Shown here: positions 11,327 to 23,161 of the stretch, in pieces
Numbering within the stretch: position 1 is the first letter of the stretch
How the letters are laid out: each line of letters opens with the position of its first letter
Assembly (NCBI GenBank): GCA_022496805.1
Contig: CM040086.1
Location: forward strand, 5,396,501-5,460,500
DNA length: 64,000 nt
Direction: 5' to 3'
DNA from: Pohlia nutans
Lineage: Eukaryota > Streptophyta > Bryopsida > Bryales > Mniaceae
The notes under the pieces: model-generated
What the model saw: the letters and a program-made list of their open reading frames with translations, nothing else
What the model was told of the DNA's origin: nothing
The model's database searches: none
Program-made: the position numbers and the translations under genes

Positions 11327-12438
11327 TTGTAAGTATACATTAATATTTTTAACTCTAAATATGTTCATTATATGTATATGTAATATGGCAATGTTCAAAT
11401 TACCTTTTGTGCACTCACGTATACTTGCACGTATTTAGTACAGTGCACCCCCAGATAGATGATTGATGAGTAGCAAGATTTGTAAAAGAAGACCATGGCA
11501 TGGCTCTAGAGTTTGAATAATAATTATACCAGCAACAACATCATCCTGATTATTATTATTATTATTATTGTGGGCTTGTGGCATGCAACTTCTCTTTCTA
11601 ATGAAGACCTGCTTGACAAGAAAAGGAAATCAATACTGCATCTGGACCATTTTCCAAATGATTGGACTGAAGAGCCAATTGTCAGGAGGTGTTTTTCCAG
11701 ATCAATTTCTGATCAAAAGCGCTGATCATTTGAACTCTCACACAGCCAGATCATAATCTGCTTGTGACCCTTTCTTGTACCATTGCTTGAATCACGATTG
11801 CAACATGAGCTTTTCCGCCCCTTTAATTTGATCAATTGTCCCCTAAACTGCACAGCAATCATGTGACGTGGAGCCAATGACATCAGAGATTAGGTCAAAT
11901 CTACCGCTCGCCCATACAAAGAAAAATTAGTGAACAATTTTTTTTTTATCACTAGCAAATTGCATTGTGGTCTGTACTCTGTACATACCCAAAATCCACA
12001 CCCCGAAATATTAGATGATAGGTACATGATATTGATGATGAGAATCACCGGGGAGGTCATTACGTCATTACCCCGGGTAAATCCTGCAAAGTCATGTACA
12101 CTTACCCTCCCCTTCAGTGATCTCAGAACCACTTTATGACATTTAGCACAGGGTGCTACCTCCCCCATTTAGATACTTTTGCTACCTTGTGAATGTACTA
12201 CTCACGATACCTCTATAATATCCGGCAATACCCTTGATATATTAAGGTGATACCATAATGATATCCGCAGATATCACCTCATGAAGTTGCTACATATTTA
12301 TAACATGATGAGCATTCTCGCTACATTTCAAAAAAAAATCATTTTCTTTCTTTTTATATTTAGCAGCCCCATTTTTGGGTAGAAATCCAACTAATTTTAG
12401 CTAATTTTGAGAACACTGCTCCCCTTTGACATGCTTTT
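11327..12438. other. Intergenic with (ATT)n run
   Basis: ATT repeats at about 11547-11570. Open frames at 11513-11756 and 11890-12168 have no recognisable domain. Confidence 0.35.
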
Positions 12439-12442
12439 TTAC

Positions 12443-12982
12443 CCCTAAACTCTCAAACGACCATTTTCTGGTTGCTGCCCAAAATCAATGGACATCATGG
12501 AACAAAAAGATATGTTTTTCAAATATAAAAATAAAAATAAAAATACTACATTAAGTCTACTTTCCAATGCAATTTGAGTTATGTCAATCTGAGTTAAATT
12601 CCACCGGGGAGAATTTTTCAAAGTGAATCACCTCAACATTGTCTTAGTGTTATAAAATTTTCTATTTGGGGAAATTAATGATGTTCCCTACGTCATTTCT
12701 TTTGCTTTTTAAATTTTACAATAGATAAACCGACTTTAACCAATCATGCTAAATTTCAAACTCTAAAAGTGAAATTTACAATTTATACAAATTTTCAAAG
12801 GTTAATGCTTTAAAACTCATTAAAAAAAGATCTAAAGTTATTTTTGAAAGTTTGACTGTACGGATGATTTGTAGAGATGATGCCTTACATTATTTTTGTT
12901 GAATCAAACTTCATCCAAAATATGGAAGGCACATACTATAACACATTTATGTTTTGTTCAATACCCCTCAGGCTTTTAGAGG
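12443..12982. mobile_element. Degenerate TTAA MITE
   Basis: It starts CCCTAAACTCTCAAACG after TTAC (12439-12442) and ends GGCTTTTAGAGG before TTAA 12983-12986. The ends fit the TTAA family consensus but the left flank is mutated. Confidence 0.5.
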
Positions 12983-13343
12983 TTAATTAATTTTTTTAGA
13001 GGGATCATAGGTGTACATAGCTTTGTTGAATTACCTAAGGGAGTAATGGGCTCACGAACACCCAATGAATGTACTTTACTCCAACTTTTGATTTAATTAA
13101 TATTGGTTCTAGGCTTGGTTCTAAGTTACCTAAAAAAACTTTGAGCCCGTGTAACTTTTGTATACAATATCCAAAAGACACATTCTTTAGTGCATTGGAA
13201 TATTCTTTGACTTTTGAACAAGAAATCAGGAAAATTTGATCATTGTGACAATAGAAATCTATAAGGTTCATGTTAGTTTTTGGTATACAATCCTTGCTGA
13301 CTAAAAACATCTCCACGGTCAACAATTCTAAATTGCACTCTAA

Positions 13344-14548
13344 AAACACGCAATTCGCTATTTACGCACTTGGCCATATAATCATGCACTTGGTCCCCGG
13401 AAGCATTAAAAATATTGTCATAAAAATTTCTCTAAAAAACAACCATTTTTGTCGTTCTACAATTACTTTCATTGTAAACAAACAATTATTTAATTTAATT
13501 TTTATTCTTATCTTTATCTTTTATCTTTATCTTTTATTTTATTTTTTCTTTTATCTTTTCTTTATCTTGTTTCATTTATCTTATTTCTTTCTTGTCTTCA
13601 ATTTATTTTCCTTCTTGTCTTCTTCTTTTTCTTCTATTTTTTTCATTCCTCTTGTGGCAGCCGCAAATCCTTCGCCCGCACCAAAGACAAAAAAAGAAAA
13701 AAAAGAAAAGAAAAGAAAAACCTTTTTTTTTTTTTTTTTTTTTTATTTTTTTTTATTTTTTTTGGAGTTCGTCTTCTTTTTTGTTTGGGGCTCATGAACC
13801 CTGAAAATAGAAATTTAAAAAAATAAAAATTTAGGGTTCAGCCGCCGGCGGCTGAACCCTAAACGGCGGAGGATGCACAAAAAAAAAAAAATAAATAAAT
13901 AATAAAAATAAAAAATAAAAAATCTATTTTTAGTCTGCTGTGGGCTAGACGGTGCGCGGCCGCGCACCCTTTGCCTCATTTTCTCCTCTCCTCCTCTCCT
14001 CCTCTCCCTCTCTCCCTCTCTCCCTCTTCTTCTCTCTCCCTCTTCTTCTCTCTCCCCTATATATATGAGGAGAGGGGAGAGGGGAGAGAGAAGAAGAGGG
14101 AGAGAGGGAGAGAGGGAGAGGAGGAGAGGAGGAGAGGAGAGGTTCATGAGCCCCAAACAAAAAAGAAGACGAACTCCAAAAAAAAAAAAAAAAGTTTTTT
14201 TTTTTTTTCTTTTTTTTTTCTTTTTTTGTCTTTGGTGCGGGCGAAGGATTTGCGGCTGCCACAAGAGGAATGGAAAAAATAGAAGAAAAAGAAGAAGACA
14301 AGAAGGAAGACAAGAAAGAAATAAGATAAATGAAACAAGATAAAGAAAAGATAAAAGAAAAAATTAAATAAAAGATAAAGATAAGAATAAAAATTAAATT
14401 AAATAATTGTTTGTTTACAATGAAAGTAATTGTAGAACGACAAAAATGGTTGTTTTTTAGAGAAATTTTTACACAAAAAATTTTAAGCAAGATTTGCTCA
14501 TGAAATGAACGCACTTGACCAAGTGCATAAATAGCGAATTGCGTGTTT
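13344..14548. mobile_element. Large foldback element LIR-1
   Basis: It begins AAACACGCAATTCGCTATTT and ends with its inverse. Both arms carry ATTGTAAACAAACAATT, a TCTTATCTTTATC run, a CTTCTTGTCTTC run, GCAAATCCTTCGCCCGCACC and long A/T homopolymers; the centre is CTCTCCCC/GGGGAGAG near 14055-14075. The left arm also holds a 28-base palindrome (AGGGTTCAGCCGCC and its inverse) and a CGCGGCCGCG palindrome. The right arm lacks this block, a deletion of roughly 170-200 bp. A related unoccupied site is near 41725. Open frames here are low-complexity Phe/Lys/Ser runs, not genes. Confidence 0.85.
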
Positions 14549-15296
14549 AAAGGTCATTCAAAACTTGCAAGACAAAACCATGAAGTTCCCCACCAACAAC
14601 ACCCAATTAAGTTTTGAAAATAGTAAGGAAGTCATTCACATGTCACCACGCATGGATTTTGCAATCATGATGTGCAATTAAGAAGAGAATATACACTACA
14701 TTGAGTCGTTTTGAGGGTCCTCGATTGAGTTGTTATATTTAGTGTCTTCCTTCAAATAAATGTTGACCAAACCCATCCACATCCATTTTTCGAGGGCCAG
14801 AGAGATGGAACGTTGCACTAGGTTGGTTGGATTTGTAGAATACCGGGATTGTAGGTAGATGTACCGGAATTGTGATGTACTGTTATATACATACTCGTAT
14901 ACATATTATCATGATTATTGATTTTACTTTGTATTGAAAAGTATTTGGTCATTGTTATTTTGATGAAATACCATTGAATACAGAATATACTGTATGGCCG
15001 CAAAGGGCTTTCAGGCAGTTCGAGGGTTAATCATTTTTGGAGTTACAACGTCAAAGCAGTGGTGGATACTCATTATCCCAGATAGCAATCAGATTCCAAT
15101 ATTGCACATCAAGAGTGTCAACGCAGGTAACTCTAATTTACCACGGATTTCAGTCCCCTGCAGTTAGATTGCGTGGGTGACATCATGTAAGAGCGTTTCA
15201 CATGATCTACCATTCGCCTAGATTTACGGTAGTACACAAATATCATCATTCATTTCAATAAGCAGTGCTGGAAGAGAAAGCTTAGACATAACATTC
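14549..15296. repeat. Dispersed repeat shared with 41720-42210
   Basis: GAAAATAGTAAGGAAGTCA, TTGAGTCGTTTTGAGGG and flanking sequence to about 14810 match 41750-42210. The 14687 TTAA is the unoccupied equivalent of the insertion at 41862-42088. Nothing is recognised from 14810 to 15296. Confidence 0.6.
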
Positions 15297-15300
15297 TTAA

Positions 15301-15622
15301 ACCCTAAACGTCCCAACTTCCAGAAAATGGGTCACGAACAGATTCGAAGCCTTGTAACTTTCTCATACAACCTTGGATGATTCTCATCCAAATCACATTT
15401 GAAAGCCTATTAAACTCTTTACTAATTACAATAAATCTCTTGTGATGAGGAGCTGTTGATAATATTGGGGAGGCCTCCAACCACAAGTATGTCTAATATG
15501 TTGGGTATATTTTATGCTTGCAATGGTCTTCTCATGTACATTTCATATACATTTGAGCCATGCTAATATCTACTTTTGAGGCTAAAATCTACTTTTGTTC
15601 AAAGGATTGGTATGTTTAGGGG
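15301..15622. mobile_element. TTAA MITE, family A
   Basis: TTAA at 15297-15300 and 15623-15626. It starts ACCCTAAACGTCCCAACTTC and ends GGTATGTTTAGGGG. The interior is close to 33508-33828 and to the inverted 9343-9652. Confidence 0.85.
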
Positions 15623-15626
15623 TTAA

Positions 15627-16531
15627 GTAGTAAGGTATCACACTGCCTACTCTTTGGTTTGATTTTTATTAATAAACAAAGGTCTGCTAAGGAGTATTCA
15701 GCCCAAATCATGGAAACTGCCAAAAAGGAGGATTATGCAGATCTTTATGGAATCTATCGAGAAGAAAATTTTTACAGACCTTTACGCGGGTGAGTGGATT
15801 AGTGGGAGCGTATTCTGCCCTGCAGTTTGCTTGTGACCTTGCCCTTCCAGGCTCGGACACAAGCTCACTACACAGCAAAATATACCCCACTGGCCTACTC
15901 TCTAGTACAATAACTTTCCTTGGAACATGAAGTGAAAGATGACACTTGTTATTATATGAGGGAATTTAGTAGGAATCAAGCAAGTAAAACATACATAAGA
16001 TATGAAAACAAAGAGCATTCAAGAGCATCAAAAAGACTCTTGGAAACTTTAGTAGGGGTACAAAGTTAGGGCTGAAGAATGTTATGAGTGTAATTGAGAC
16101 ATCACTCGCTTTTATTGAATTAAGGTAAGCCACCTTATTTGTGACACTATTCGGATGTCACCTTAGAGGGTCTCTATTTCTATAGGATAATTTCATCGCA
16201 TTAAAACTTCATCACTACATCCATTATTTTATTTACTCCAATTCAAATTAATAATAAAGACTCGGACTAATTTGTGGAATCAAAATAAGTTGGAGTTGGA
16301 GTAATTGATATAACTCATAATAATTGTTGTAAAGTAGGATTTTGCGTGGCCTATACTAAAAAATATGTCATCCAAATTACTACAAATTTACTGTGTCAAA
16401 TATGGATAAAATGTTTTGACATTACTATTTTAGTTTTAAAAACATATAATATATAATTATGAATTTTTATATATGTATATCACATGCATATTGGTTGCTT
16501 ATGACACAATAATAAAATATCTAATATGCTT
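15627..16531. other. Intergenic, nothing recognised
   Basis: AT-rich; no supported gene. The open frame at 15708-15890 has no recognisable motif. Confidence 0.35.
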
Positions 16532-16535
16532 TTAA

Positions 16536-17287
16536 TCCCTGAGCGTCCCTAGTTTCTCAACTGTACAATCTTGTGATTTACATGTTGTAGATCATGTGCA
16601 TCAATTTTGGGGTCATTTGGCCATATAGATTGCAAGATCATATTGTTTTAATCTTAAAAAAGGGATGCTAAAATTTTCCAAGCAATATAGTTAAAGGTGA
16701 AATTCATTTTCAAAATTACTCAAATGAAAAAACTTTGAACTACAAAGTAGTTCAAAATTATCATATGAACACATTGGTATCATAAAAAACTCATGAAAAA
16801 ATTTAATGTGCTCTAAAATGGCCTTGCAAATGAATGTCAAAAAGTAGCTTGAAAGTGACCAATTTGACTCAAAAAAGCAAAAAGTGTTCAAACTAAACGT
16901 GTGCACTAAAATGACTCCCGAACATGCAAAACAACGTAGATTGACATGAAAGTTTTACCATGATAACTAGACTTCAAGGGGAATCCAACCCAATAAATTT
17001 TTTTATATTGAAAATGGACATGGGATGAATGATATACAAGCCTCCAAAGTTGCAGCCATCAAAATGCACAAACACTGTCCAAAGAAAAGATACCTACTTT
17101 CAAATGATCACCAAAAATTCAATACATCTCGGATTGGTCTAAATTTTTTACCACACATTCCATACATCATGCGGTTTATTTTTCCAAAATTCCATGAAAT
17201 CGAACACGTTTTACAAAAGTTACAGCTCTTCGAAGGTGAATGTACCCCAAAAAAGGTATGAAATATGAATGTTGGGACGGTAAGGGA
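16536..17287. mobile_element. TTAA element, 752 bp
   Basis: TTAA at 16532-16535 and 17288-17291. The ends TCCCTGAGCGTCCC and GGGACGGTAAGGGA are imperfect inverted repeats. Longer than family A and with unrelated interior. Open frames inside (16691-16906, 17025-17261) have no recognisable domain. Confidence 0.75.
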
Positions 17288-17357
17288 TTAAAACCCAAGT
17301 GTATTCACTGAATAGCGAATTTAGTGTCCACACTAAAAACTCCGGTCCTTTTTAAAA

Positions 17358-17382
17358 TGCGGTGAGCGTGGATCGAACACGC

Positions 17383-17425
<43 letters not shown>

Positions 17426-17430
17426 CCCGC
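17358..17430 (-). tRNA. tRNA-Phe (GAA)
   Basis: Read on the minus strand it starts GCGGGGATAGCTCAGTTGGG, has the anticodon stem-loop CAGACTGAAGATCTG with anticodon GAA, the B box GGTTCGATCC-type stretch (GTGTTCGATCCACGC) and ends in CACCGC plus discriminator A: 73 bases, no intron. It matches the plant nuclear tRNA-Phe as I know it. TTTT follows at once on the transcribed strand (17354-17357), a pol III terminator. Only five bases separate it from the upstream split tRNA-Val. Confidence 0.95.
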
Positions 17431-17798
17431 ACACTTGTTTTCGCCCGAGTTCGAACCGGAGACCTTCAGTGTGTTAGACTGATGTGATAACCAACTAAGG
17501 TAGACGACCTGTTTTCGATCACCTTAAGCAATTCAGCACACTTCTGGTGGAGTAACAAATAGGCAAATAATTTTGTAGTGTAGGGAAATAGATTTGAAGA
17601 AGGTCACATATTTTTGAACAAATTTTGGGGCAATATTGAATTTACTACAAATTTTCAAAGTGAAGATTCTCTCCAACCCGTTATCGCAACATAGGCTGAC
17701 CTATTTCCGAGAACTACAAAACTAGATTTGGAGAACACATGATATCATACTAACTCGGTAACAAGTTTCCATTCTTGGTGCCAACCATTCCATATTAA

Positions 17799-18322
17799 CC
17801 CTATAGCGCGCCGGCGTCGAGAATCTGGATGCCGGATGAATTTGAGCAGCTCGACTTCTGTAGGTACCGGATGTTTTTCATCCATTTTTAAATTATTTTC
17901 ATTCTTGTGCTAGTTGAATACCATTTGTACGGTATGGATCTTCCAAATAAGATAATGTGAATTTTTGAAAAATTACAAAAAACACGCAATTCGCTATTTA
18001 TGCACTTAGTCAAGTGCGTTCATTTCATGAGCAAATCTTGCTTAAAATTTTTTGTGTAAAAATTTCTCTAAAAAAGAACGATTTTGTCGTTCTACAATTA
18101 CTTGCATTGTAAACAAACAATTATTTAATTTAATTTTTATTCTTATCTTTATCTTTTATTTAATTTTTTCTTTTATCTTTTCTTTATCTTGTTTCATTTA
18201 TCTTATTTCTTTCTTGTCTTCAATTTATTTTCCTTCTTGTCTTCCTTCTTGTCTTCTTCTTTTTCTTCTATTTTTTTTCATTCCTCTTGTGACAGCCGCA
18301 AATCCTTCGCCCGCACCAAAGA

Positions 18323-18358
<36 letters not shown>

Positions 18359-18944
18359 TTTTTTTGTTTTTTTTTAATTTCGTCTTCTTTTTTGTTTGGG
18401 GCTCATGAACCCTGAAAATAGCAATTTAAAAAAATAAAAATTTAGGGTTCAGCCGCCGGCGGCTGAACCCTAAACGGCGGAGGATGCACAAAAAAAAAAA
18501 AAAAAAAAAAAAGTTTTTTATTTTTTTATTTATTTTTTAGTCTGCTGTGGGCTAGTGGGTGCGCGGCCGCGCACCCACTGCCTCATTTTCTCCTTTCTTC
18601 CTCTCTTCTCTCTCCCTCTCCCTCTTTCCTCTTCTTCTCTCTCCCCTCTCCCCTCTCCTCATATATATAGGGGAGAGAGAAGAAGAGGGAGAGAGGGAGA
18701 GAGGGAGAGGAGGAGAGAAGAAAATGAGGCAGTGGGTGCGCGGCCGCCCACCCACTAGCCCACAGCAGACTGAAAATAGAAAAAAAAAAACTTTTTTTTT
18801 TTTTTTTTTTTTTTTGTGCATCCACCGCCGTTTAGGGTTTAGCCGCATGCGGCTGAACCCTAAATTTTTATTTTTTAAAATTTCTATTTTCAGGGTTCAT
18901 GAGCCCCAAACAAAAAAGAAGACGAAATCAAAAAAAAAAAAAAA

Positions 18945-18992
<48 letters not shown>

Positions 18993-19722
18993 TCTTTGGT
19001 GCGGGCGAAGGATTTGCGGCTGTCACAAGAGGAATGAAAAAAAATAGAAGAAAAAGAAGAAAACAAGAAGGAAGACAAGAAGGAAAATAAATTGAAGACA
19101 AGAAAGAAATGAGATAAATGAAACAAGATAAAGAAAAGATAAAAGAAAAAATAAAATAAAAGATAAAGATAAAAGATAAAGATAAAAGATAAAGATAAGA
19201 ATAAAATTAAATAAAATAATTGTTTGTTTACAATGAAAGTAATTGTAGAACGACAAAAATGGTTGTTTTTTAGACAGTTTTTTAGACAATATTTTTAATG
19301 CTTCCGGGGACCAAGTGCATGATTATATGGCCAAGTGCATAAATAGCGAATTGCGTGTTAAAAGTGATTAATGTCAAGTTTCGATCTTAGTTCAAAAAGA
19401 AAGACCTTAAATATGATTTTCCATAGTAAGTAGAATCAAATAATGGAAACCATACCATCTCGTAGTGCATGTCATTCTAATTTCATTACAGTATTTTTAA
19501 AAAAAATTGTGTTCATTTTGGATTTTTAATTGAATTTCAAGAGAAAACCTTGCAAAATTACTTTTAAAATATTAATAATAAATATGATGAATCCAACCGT
19601 ACGGATGTTATCTACACATTGACATTTGCAACTTTGTTTTATACGTCAACTCCATTTCCGTTTTTCATCAACCATTTTATAACAAATCTTTGAAAACAGT
19701 GTCGAATCGGGACGTTAAAGGG
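17799..19722. mobile_element. TTAA element nested in MITE copy A
   Basis: TTAA at 17795-17798 and 19723-19726. It starts CCCTATAGCGCGCC and ends GGGACGTTAAAGGG. Copy B of the host MITE has the uninterrupted site CATATTAAGAAGAAAC at about 27721-27736, which confirms the boundaries and the 4-bp duplication. About 545 bp is its own sequence; the rest is the foldback at 17981-19359. Confidence 0.9.
17981..19359. mobile_element. Large foldback element LIR-2
   Basis: 1379 bp, starting AACACGCAATTCGCTATTTA and ending in its inverse. The two arms of about 685 bp are nearly symmetric around TATATATA at 18661-18668. Each arm carries the block missing from one side of LIR-1, including the palindrome around GCCGCCGGCGGC (left) or GCCGCATGCGGC (right) and a CGCGGCCGCG-type stretch. 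A/T homopolymers of 20-40 bases lie in both arms. Open frames here are low-complexity artefacts. Confidence 0.88.
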
Positions 19723-19862
19723 TTAAGAAGAAACATGTTTCCATCACCGTTTACAAATGAATTCGAAAATAATGCAGGCTAGTTCACGGAAATAGGTCGC
19801 CCTATACTGCGTGATTGGGGGCCTGATCGGAAACAGGTCGTCTACCTTACACCACAAAAACC

Positions 19863-21049
19863 CACCCCTCCAGAAACAGGAGCGCCCCTCTCTGCCACTC
19901 TTTGGTGAGAATGTTGCAGTTTGTTTGTTAGCAAGAACATAAACATTGTGACACAATTCAACATCCTCATTTGGAACGACGTGGTTTTGACAAGCACATC
20001 TACATCCTCATTTATTATGATAAATACAATACATAAAGAAGAAATGAGTATTTTCATTTTTTTGGGGTCACATTCATGTAAAATTGCCATTGTGTGGTTT
20101 GTGAACAATTTAGGACCTTGATTTGTAGAGTACTTGAGCAAAAACAAGTTAAAAGCGAAATGACTCGAACGGCCCAAAACATGGTCCAAACAACCCAAAG
20201 GCTACTTCTACATTCATCCAAAAAAGCTTTGAAAGTGATCCAAAACCACCCAAAGACAACTTCCACATCCATCCAAAAAAGCTTTCAAAGTGATCCAAAA
20301 CAACCTAAAATAATGATGAAAGATCAAGGTTTGTACTTGGATATGGCATTCTAAATCGTTTGTCAATGGAATATGACAAAAATTTCTAAAAAATTAGTTA
20401 AAGAAATTATTGCTGCAAATTTCACTTTCATTAGGTACCTATAAGTATGACATGTTTCATTTCAATGGGTCCTATGTTCCCAAATGACATAGGGATAAGA
20501 AGAGGCTTTATTCTATGGAGAAAGAACTAAGGTTCAATGTTGCCAATATTGAAAACATTAAAGGGATATTTAAAAGTAAATTGAACATATTTTTAACCTA
20601 GAGTAAAGTCTCTCTGGACTCATGTGTGAAAAATGTCCTAAGTGGTTCTCTCTAATCCAAGTTTCTATCAAGAACTAAATGGAAGTGAACTATTTTCCTT
20701 TCTTTAATTGCATTCATCACCGTCAATTTAAAAAATAATGAGATTTTTGGTCCTTGTCACTAACTATTTAGTGACAATTACTCATTGACCACTCTATGCC
20801 ATATTTAATAGAGGTTTTGTTCCCAATTTTGTTAAACATAGTTCTTCACTTGCAATGAAACGAATCTCTTTCATTTGTGTAAAACAAATATAATAAAAGG
20901 AAAAGAAAAAACATCAATTACAGGAGCAATCACAAATACAAACAATGTACATAATAATACTCTCATAGTCTTGCTTTAATTTCCTACATATATATGCTTT
21001 GGCAACCAAAGGACCCAAACTTGAATATTAAGCTTTAGAGCTACAAACC
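19863..21049. other. Intergenic with a short minisatellite
   Basis: About 20205-20305 holds just over two copies of a 62-base unit (CATCCAAAAAAGCTTT, GTGATCCAAAAC). The open frame at 20094-20354 is a translation of this repeat. No gene is supported. Confidence 0.5.
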
Positions 21050-21500
21050 TGTTGTTTTTCATTCCTCACTTTGCGGGAACAATGAACAGTGGCAGAATAT
21101 TATGCCTATATTTCTATCTTCTTGTGACCAAAACCACTCACCAGCACTCACACAATCCATGTGTCTGGTGCGGTTTCATTCCTATTTGATTTATAGTAAG
21201 TGATAAACGACACATTTCCTACTAGTCATGCTTCTTCAACAAACTAGATATTCACAAGTGGCGCTTGCCAAAATGCCAATAAGACAAAAACTGAGCCCAA
21301 CCACTTTAAATATGAGCCTTGTTCCGGTAGCACAAGGAGATAAACGCAAAATTCCCATATGGGAAAAGTGGACAAATTTCCCACAATTGTAATTTTCCCA
21401 GATCAAAAATACACTGCAATCATCCCAGGAAAATTACAATTATGGGAATATTGTCCCACTTCCCATATGAAATCCCATGTGGGAATGTCGTCATTTCTCC
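21050..21500. repeat. Repeat shared with 28065-28420
   Basis: AACAATGAACAGTG, CTTCTTGTGACCAAAACCAC and AACGACACATTTCCTACTAG recur in order at 28085-28230. Part of the second block, 21340-21500, is a foldback (TTCCCATATGGGAAAAG, TTACAATT) with relatives at 28318-28405 and 57910-58085. Confidence 0.7.
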
Positions 21501-21955
21501 CTGTGTAGGATATAGGGGCCAGAAACCTTGAATCTGACAAATATATCCAAATATTTAATCCATCAACCTCTTCATGTAAAATTCATTGGTGTGGCTTCGC
21601 TAGCTATCACCTTTTGGTCCCTTTCAAATTCTGTCTTTCTTGTTTTGTTCTGTTTGGAAGAGAATGATTTCTGCATCGAAAACCGCACACTCATGTGATT
21701 GCTTTGCTAGCCTGCCGTGCAACAGAAAAAACCAAGAAAAAACCTCTTCATGAATGTCCTTTCCCTCTTGCGAATCTTGCTTACACATCTGGAGCCACAT
21801 CATCCTGCAAGTCTGTAAATTTTATTTTGGTCAGTCTCGTCCTTTTCAGATATCTACACTGATTATGGCTAATACTGTGTGTGGGCAATTAGTGTCACAA
21901 GAAACTAGTGTGTGTGACACTATTTGTAAGCTTTGAAATTAGTTCTTATAATTAA

Positions 21956-22188
21956 CTCTTCAAGGACCATAAGGCCTTAGGGGGCCTCATGGTTTTTTTA
22001 ATAGTTTTGAGTAGGCTTCATGTAGATTTTTTTTTGATTAAATTTTTTTAGTTTTTTATTCAACATGATACATAATGTTCTTTACTAATTCCAATAATAT
22101 GAAATTTGGTCCCATTTAAGCTATTTTTTCACAATATGATAGCTTAAATGTGCTATTTGAAAACTATGAATCCTTGGTCCTTTAGAGG
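21956..22188. mobile_element. TTAA MITE, family B
   Basis: TTAA at 21952-21955 and 22189-22192. It starts CTCTTCAAGGACC and ends TTGGTCCTTTAGAGG. The interior (GGGCCTCATGG, GTTTTGAGTAGG, CACAATATGAT) is shared with 22223-22998 and 35424-35627. Confidence 0.8.
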
Positions 22189-22222
22189 TTAAACACTAGA
22201 GTTTTAGAGATCTAACACTTAA

Positions 22223-22998
22223 CCCCTAAAGGACCAAGGATTCATGGTTTTTAACCCCTAAAGGTCCTCACATCTTTTTGTACAAGTCAAAGCACTATAA
22301 TTTGCATACTTTAAATATCACATTGAATGATTTATAATTTTTCATAGATAATCATCGACATTATGAAGGTAAGACAAAATTTTCAACATGATTGGAAGAT
22401 ATTTTGAATATTTACAAATTTTATGATGTAAACAAGGTAAAAAATAAAAATAAAAATGTTTTTGTCAAATTTAATATCAAAAATTATATTTAAGGTAGAT
22501 AAAAGTTATATTTACATGGAGTAAAAAATTGAAGGTGAAGAAATTAAAAGAGACTTATGATTGAAGCATCTTTAGAAAGCCCTTTGTATTTTGGACACTC
22601 AAAATTCAAAGTTCTCAACAGTGGAAAAGCTTCAAATGAAGTTTATTCTCCAATCCCAACGGTCAAGAGATGTATCATAACTTAACTTAAACATCTAATG
22701 AAAACACCAACTACAATAAAGCTAAGACACTTGTTTTTTGGGGCCTTTGACCAAAAATCAAGCATAATATGGTTGATTGGTCCTTTAGGGGTTAATTGAA
22801 AAATTTGATTGATCATGTTGTGAAAAATATAATTCAGATTAGACCAAATTTTGTATCTCCAGAACTAGTGAAGATCATTACAAGTGTTGGTCAAAAAGGA
22901 AAGAAATTTTAATAAGAAGAAGCCCAAATAGAATCTACCCAAAACTGCTAAAAAAAACATGAGGTCTAGCTAATTTGGACTTCTTGGTCCTTTAGGGA
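22223..22998. mobile_element. TTAA MITE, family B, carrying a nested TTAA element
   Basis: TTAA at 22219-22222 and 22999-23002. It starts CCCCTAAAGGACCAAGG and ends CTTGGTCCTTTAGGGA, inverted relative to 21956-22188. The family sequence is interrupted at TTAA 22251-22254 and resumes after TTAA 22792-22795. Confidence 0.85.
22255..22791. mobile_element. TTAA element nested in a TTAA element
   Basis: Bounded by TTAA on both sides, it starts CCCCTAAAGGTCC and ends GGTCCTTTAGGGG. 537 bp, no coding capacity. The host resumes on the other side, so the insertion is younger than the host. Confidence 0.85.
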
Positions 22999-23002
22999 TT
23001 AA

Positions 23003-23119
23003 AGAATTTGTTGTTTAGATTTCAAGAAGAATTCTCACATACCTATTTGTGTACCAATTGTAGACTTCATAATGTGTGGTGATGAATAAAATTTTCCTTT
23101 ATGTATGATCTCACATGCA

Positions 23120-23161
<42 letters not shown>

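Larger units (their letters stand above)
17498..19848. mobile_element. TA-duplicating MITE, copy A (inside tRNA-Val)
   Basis: The left end AGGTAGACGACCTGTTTTCG and right end GATCGGAAACAGGTCGTCTACCT are inverted repeats. TA flanks both sides (17496-17497 and 19849-19850), the duplication typical of Tc1/mariner-type elements. Removing the insert at 17799-19722 leaves about 420 bp, the same as copy B (23604-27848) without its own insert. Confidence 0.9.
17436..19862 (-). pseudogene. tRNA-Val (AAC), split by a MITE in the D arm
   Basis: The 3' part (17436-17497, minus strand) contains GTTGGTTATCAC, the anticodon arm with AAC, GGTCTCCGGTTCGAAC and acceptor strand CGAAAAC plus discriminator A. The missing 5' part, GGTTTTGTGGTGTA, is at 19849-19862, about 2.35 kb upstream on the transcribed strand. 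Joined at the duplicated TA the two make a 74-base tRNA-Val. The acceptor stem pairs at six of seven positions (one G-A mismatch, one G-T). The interruption separates the two halves of the A box, so the gene cannot work as it stands. Confidence 0.9.

Noticed and set aside
13270..14514. Several overlapping open frames of 65-189 codons on both strands
   Set aside because: They are translations of A/T homopolymers and TCTC/GAGA runs within the LIR-1 foldback. Antiparallel mirror copies of the same peptide appear on both strands, as expected from the inverted repeat.
18052..19289. Open frames of 62-162 codons in and around LIR-2
   Set aside because: The same low-complexity Phe/Lys/Ser translations as in LIR-1, with no domain.
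20094..20354. 86-codon open frame with repeated peptides
   Set aside because: It translates a two-copy 62-base tandem repeat and has no homology that I recognise.
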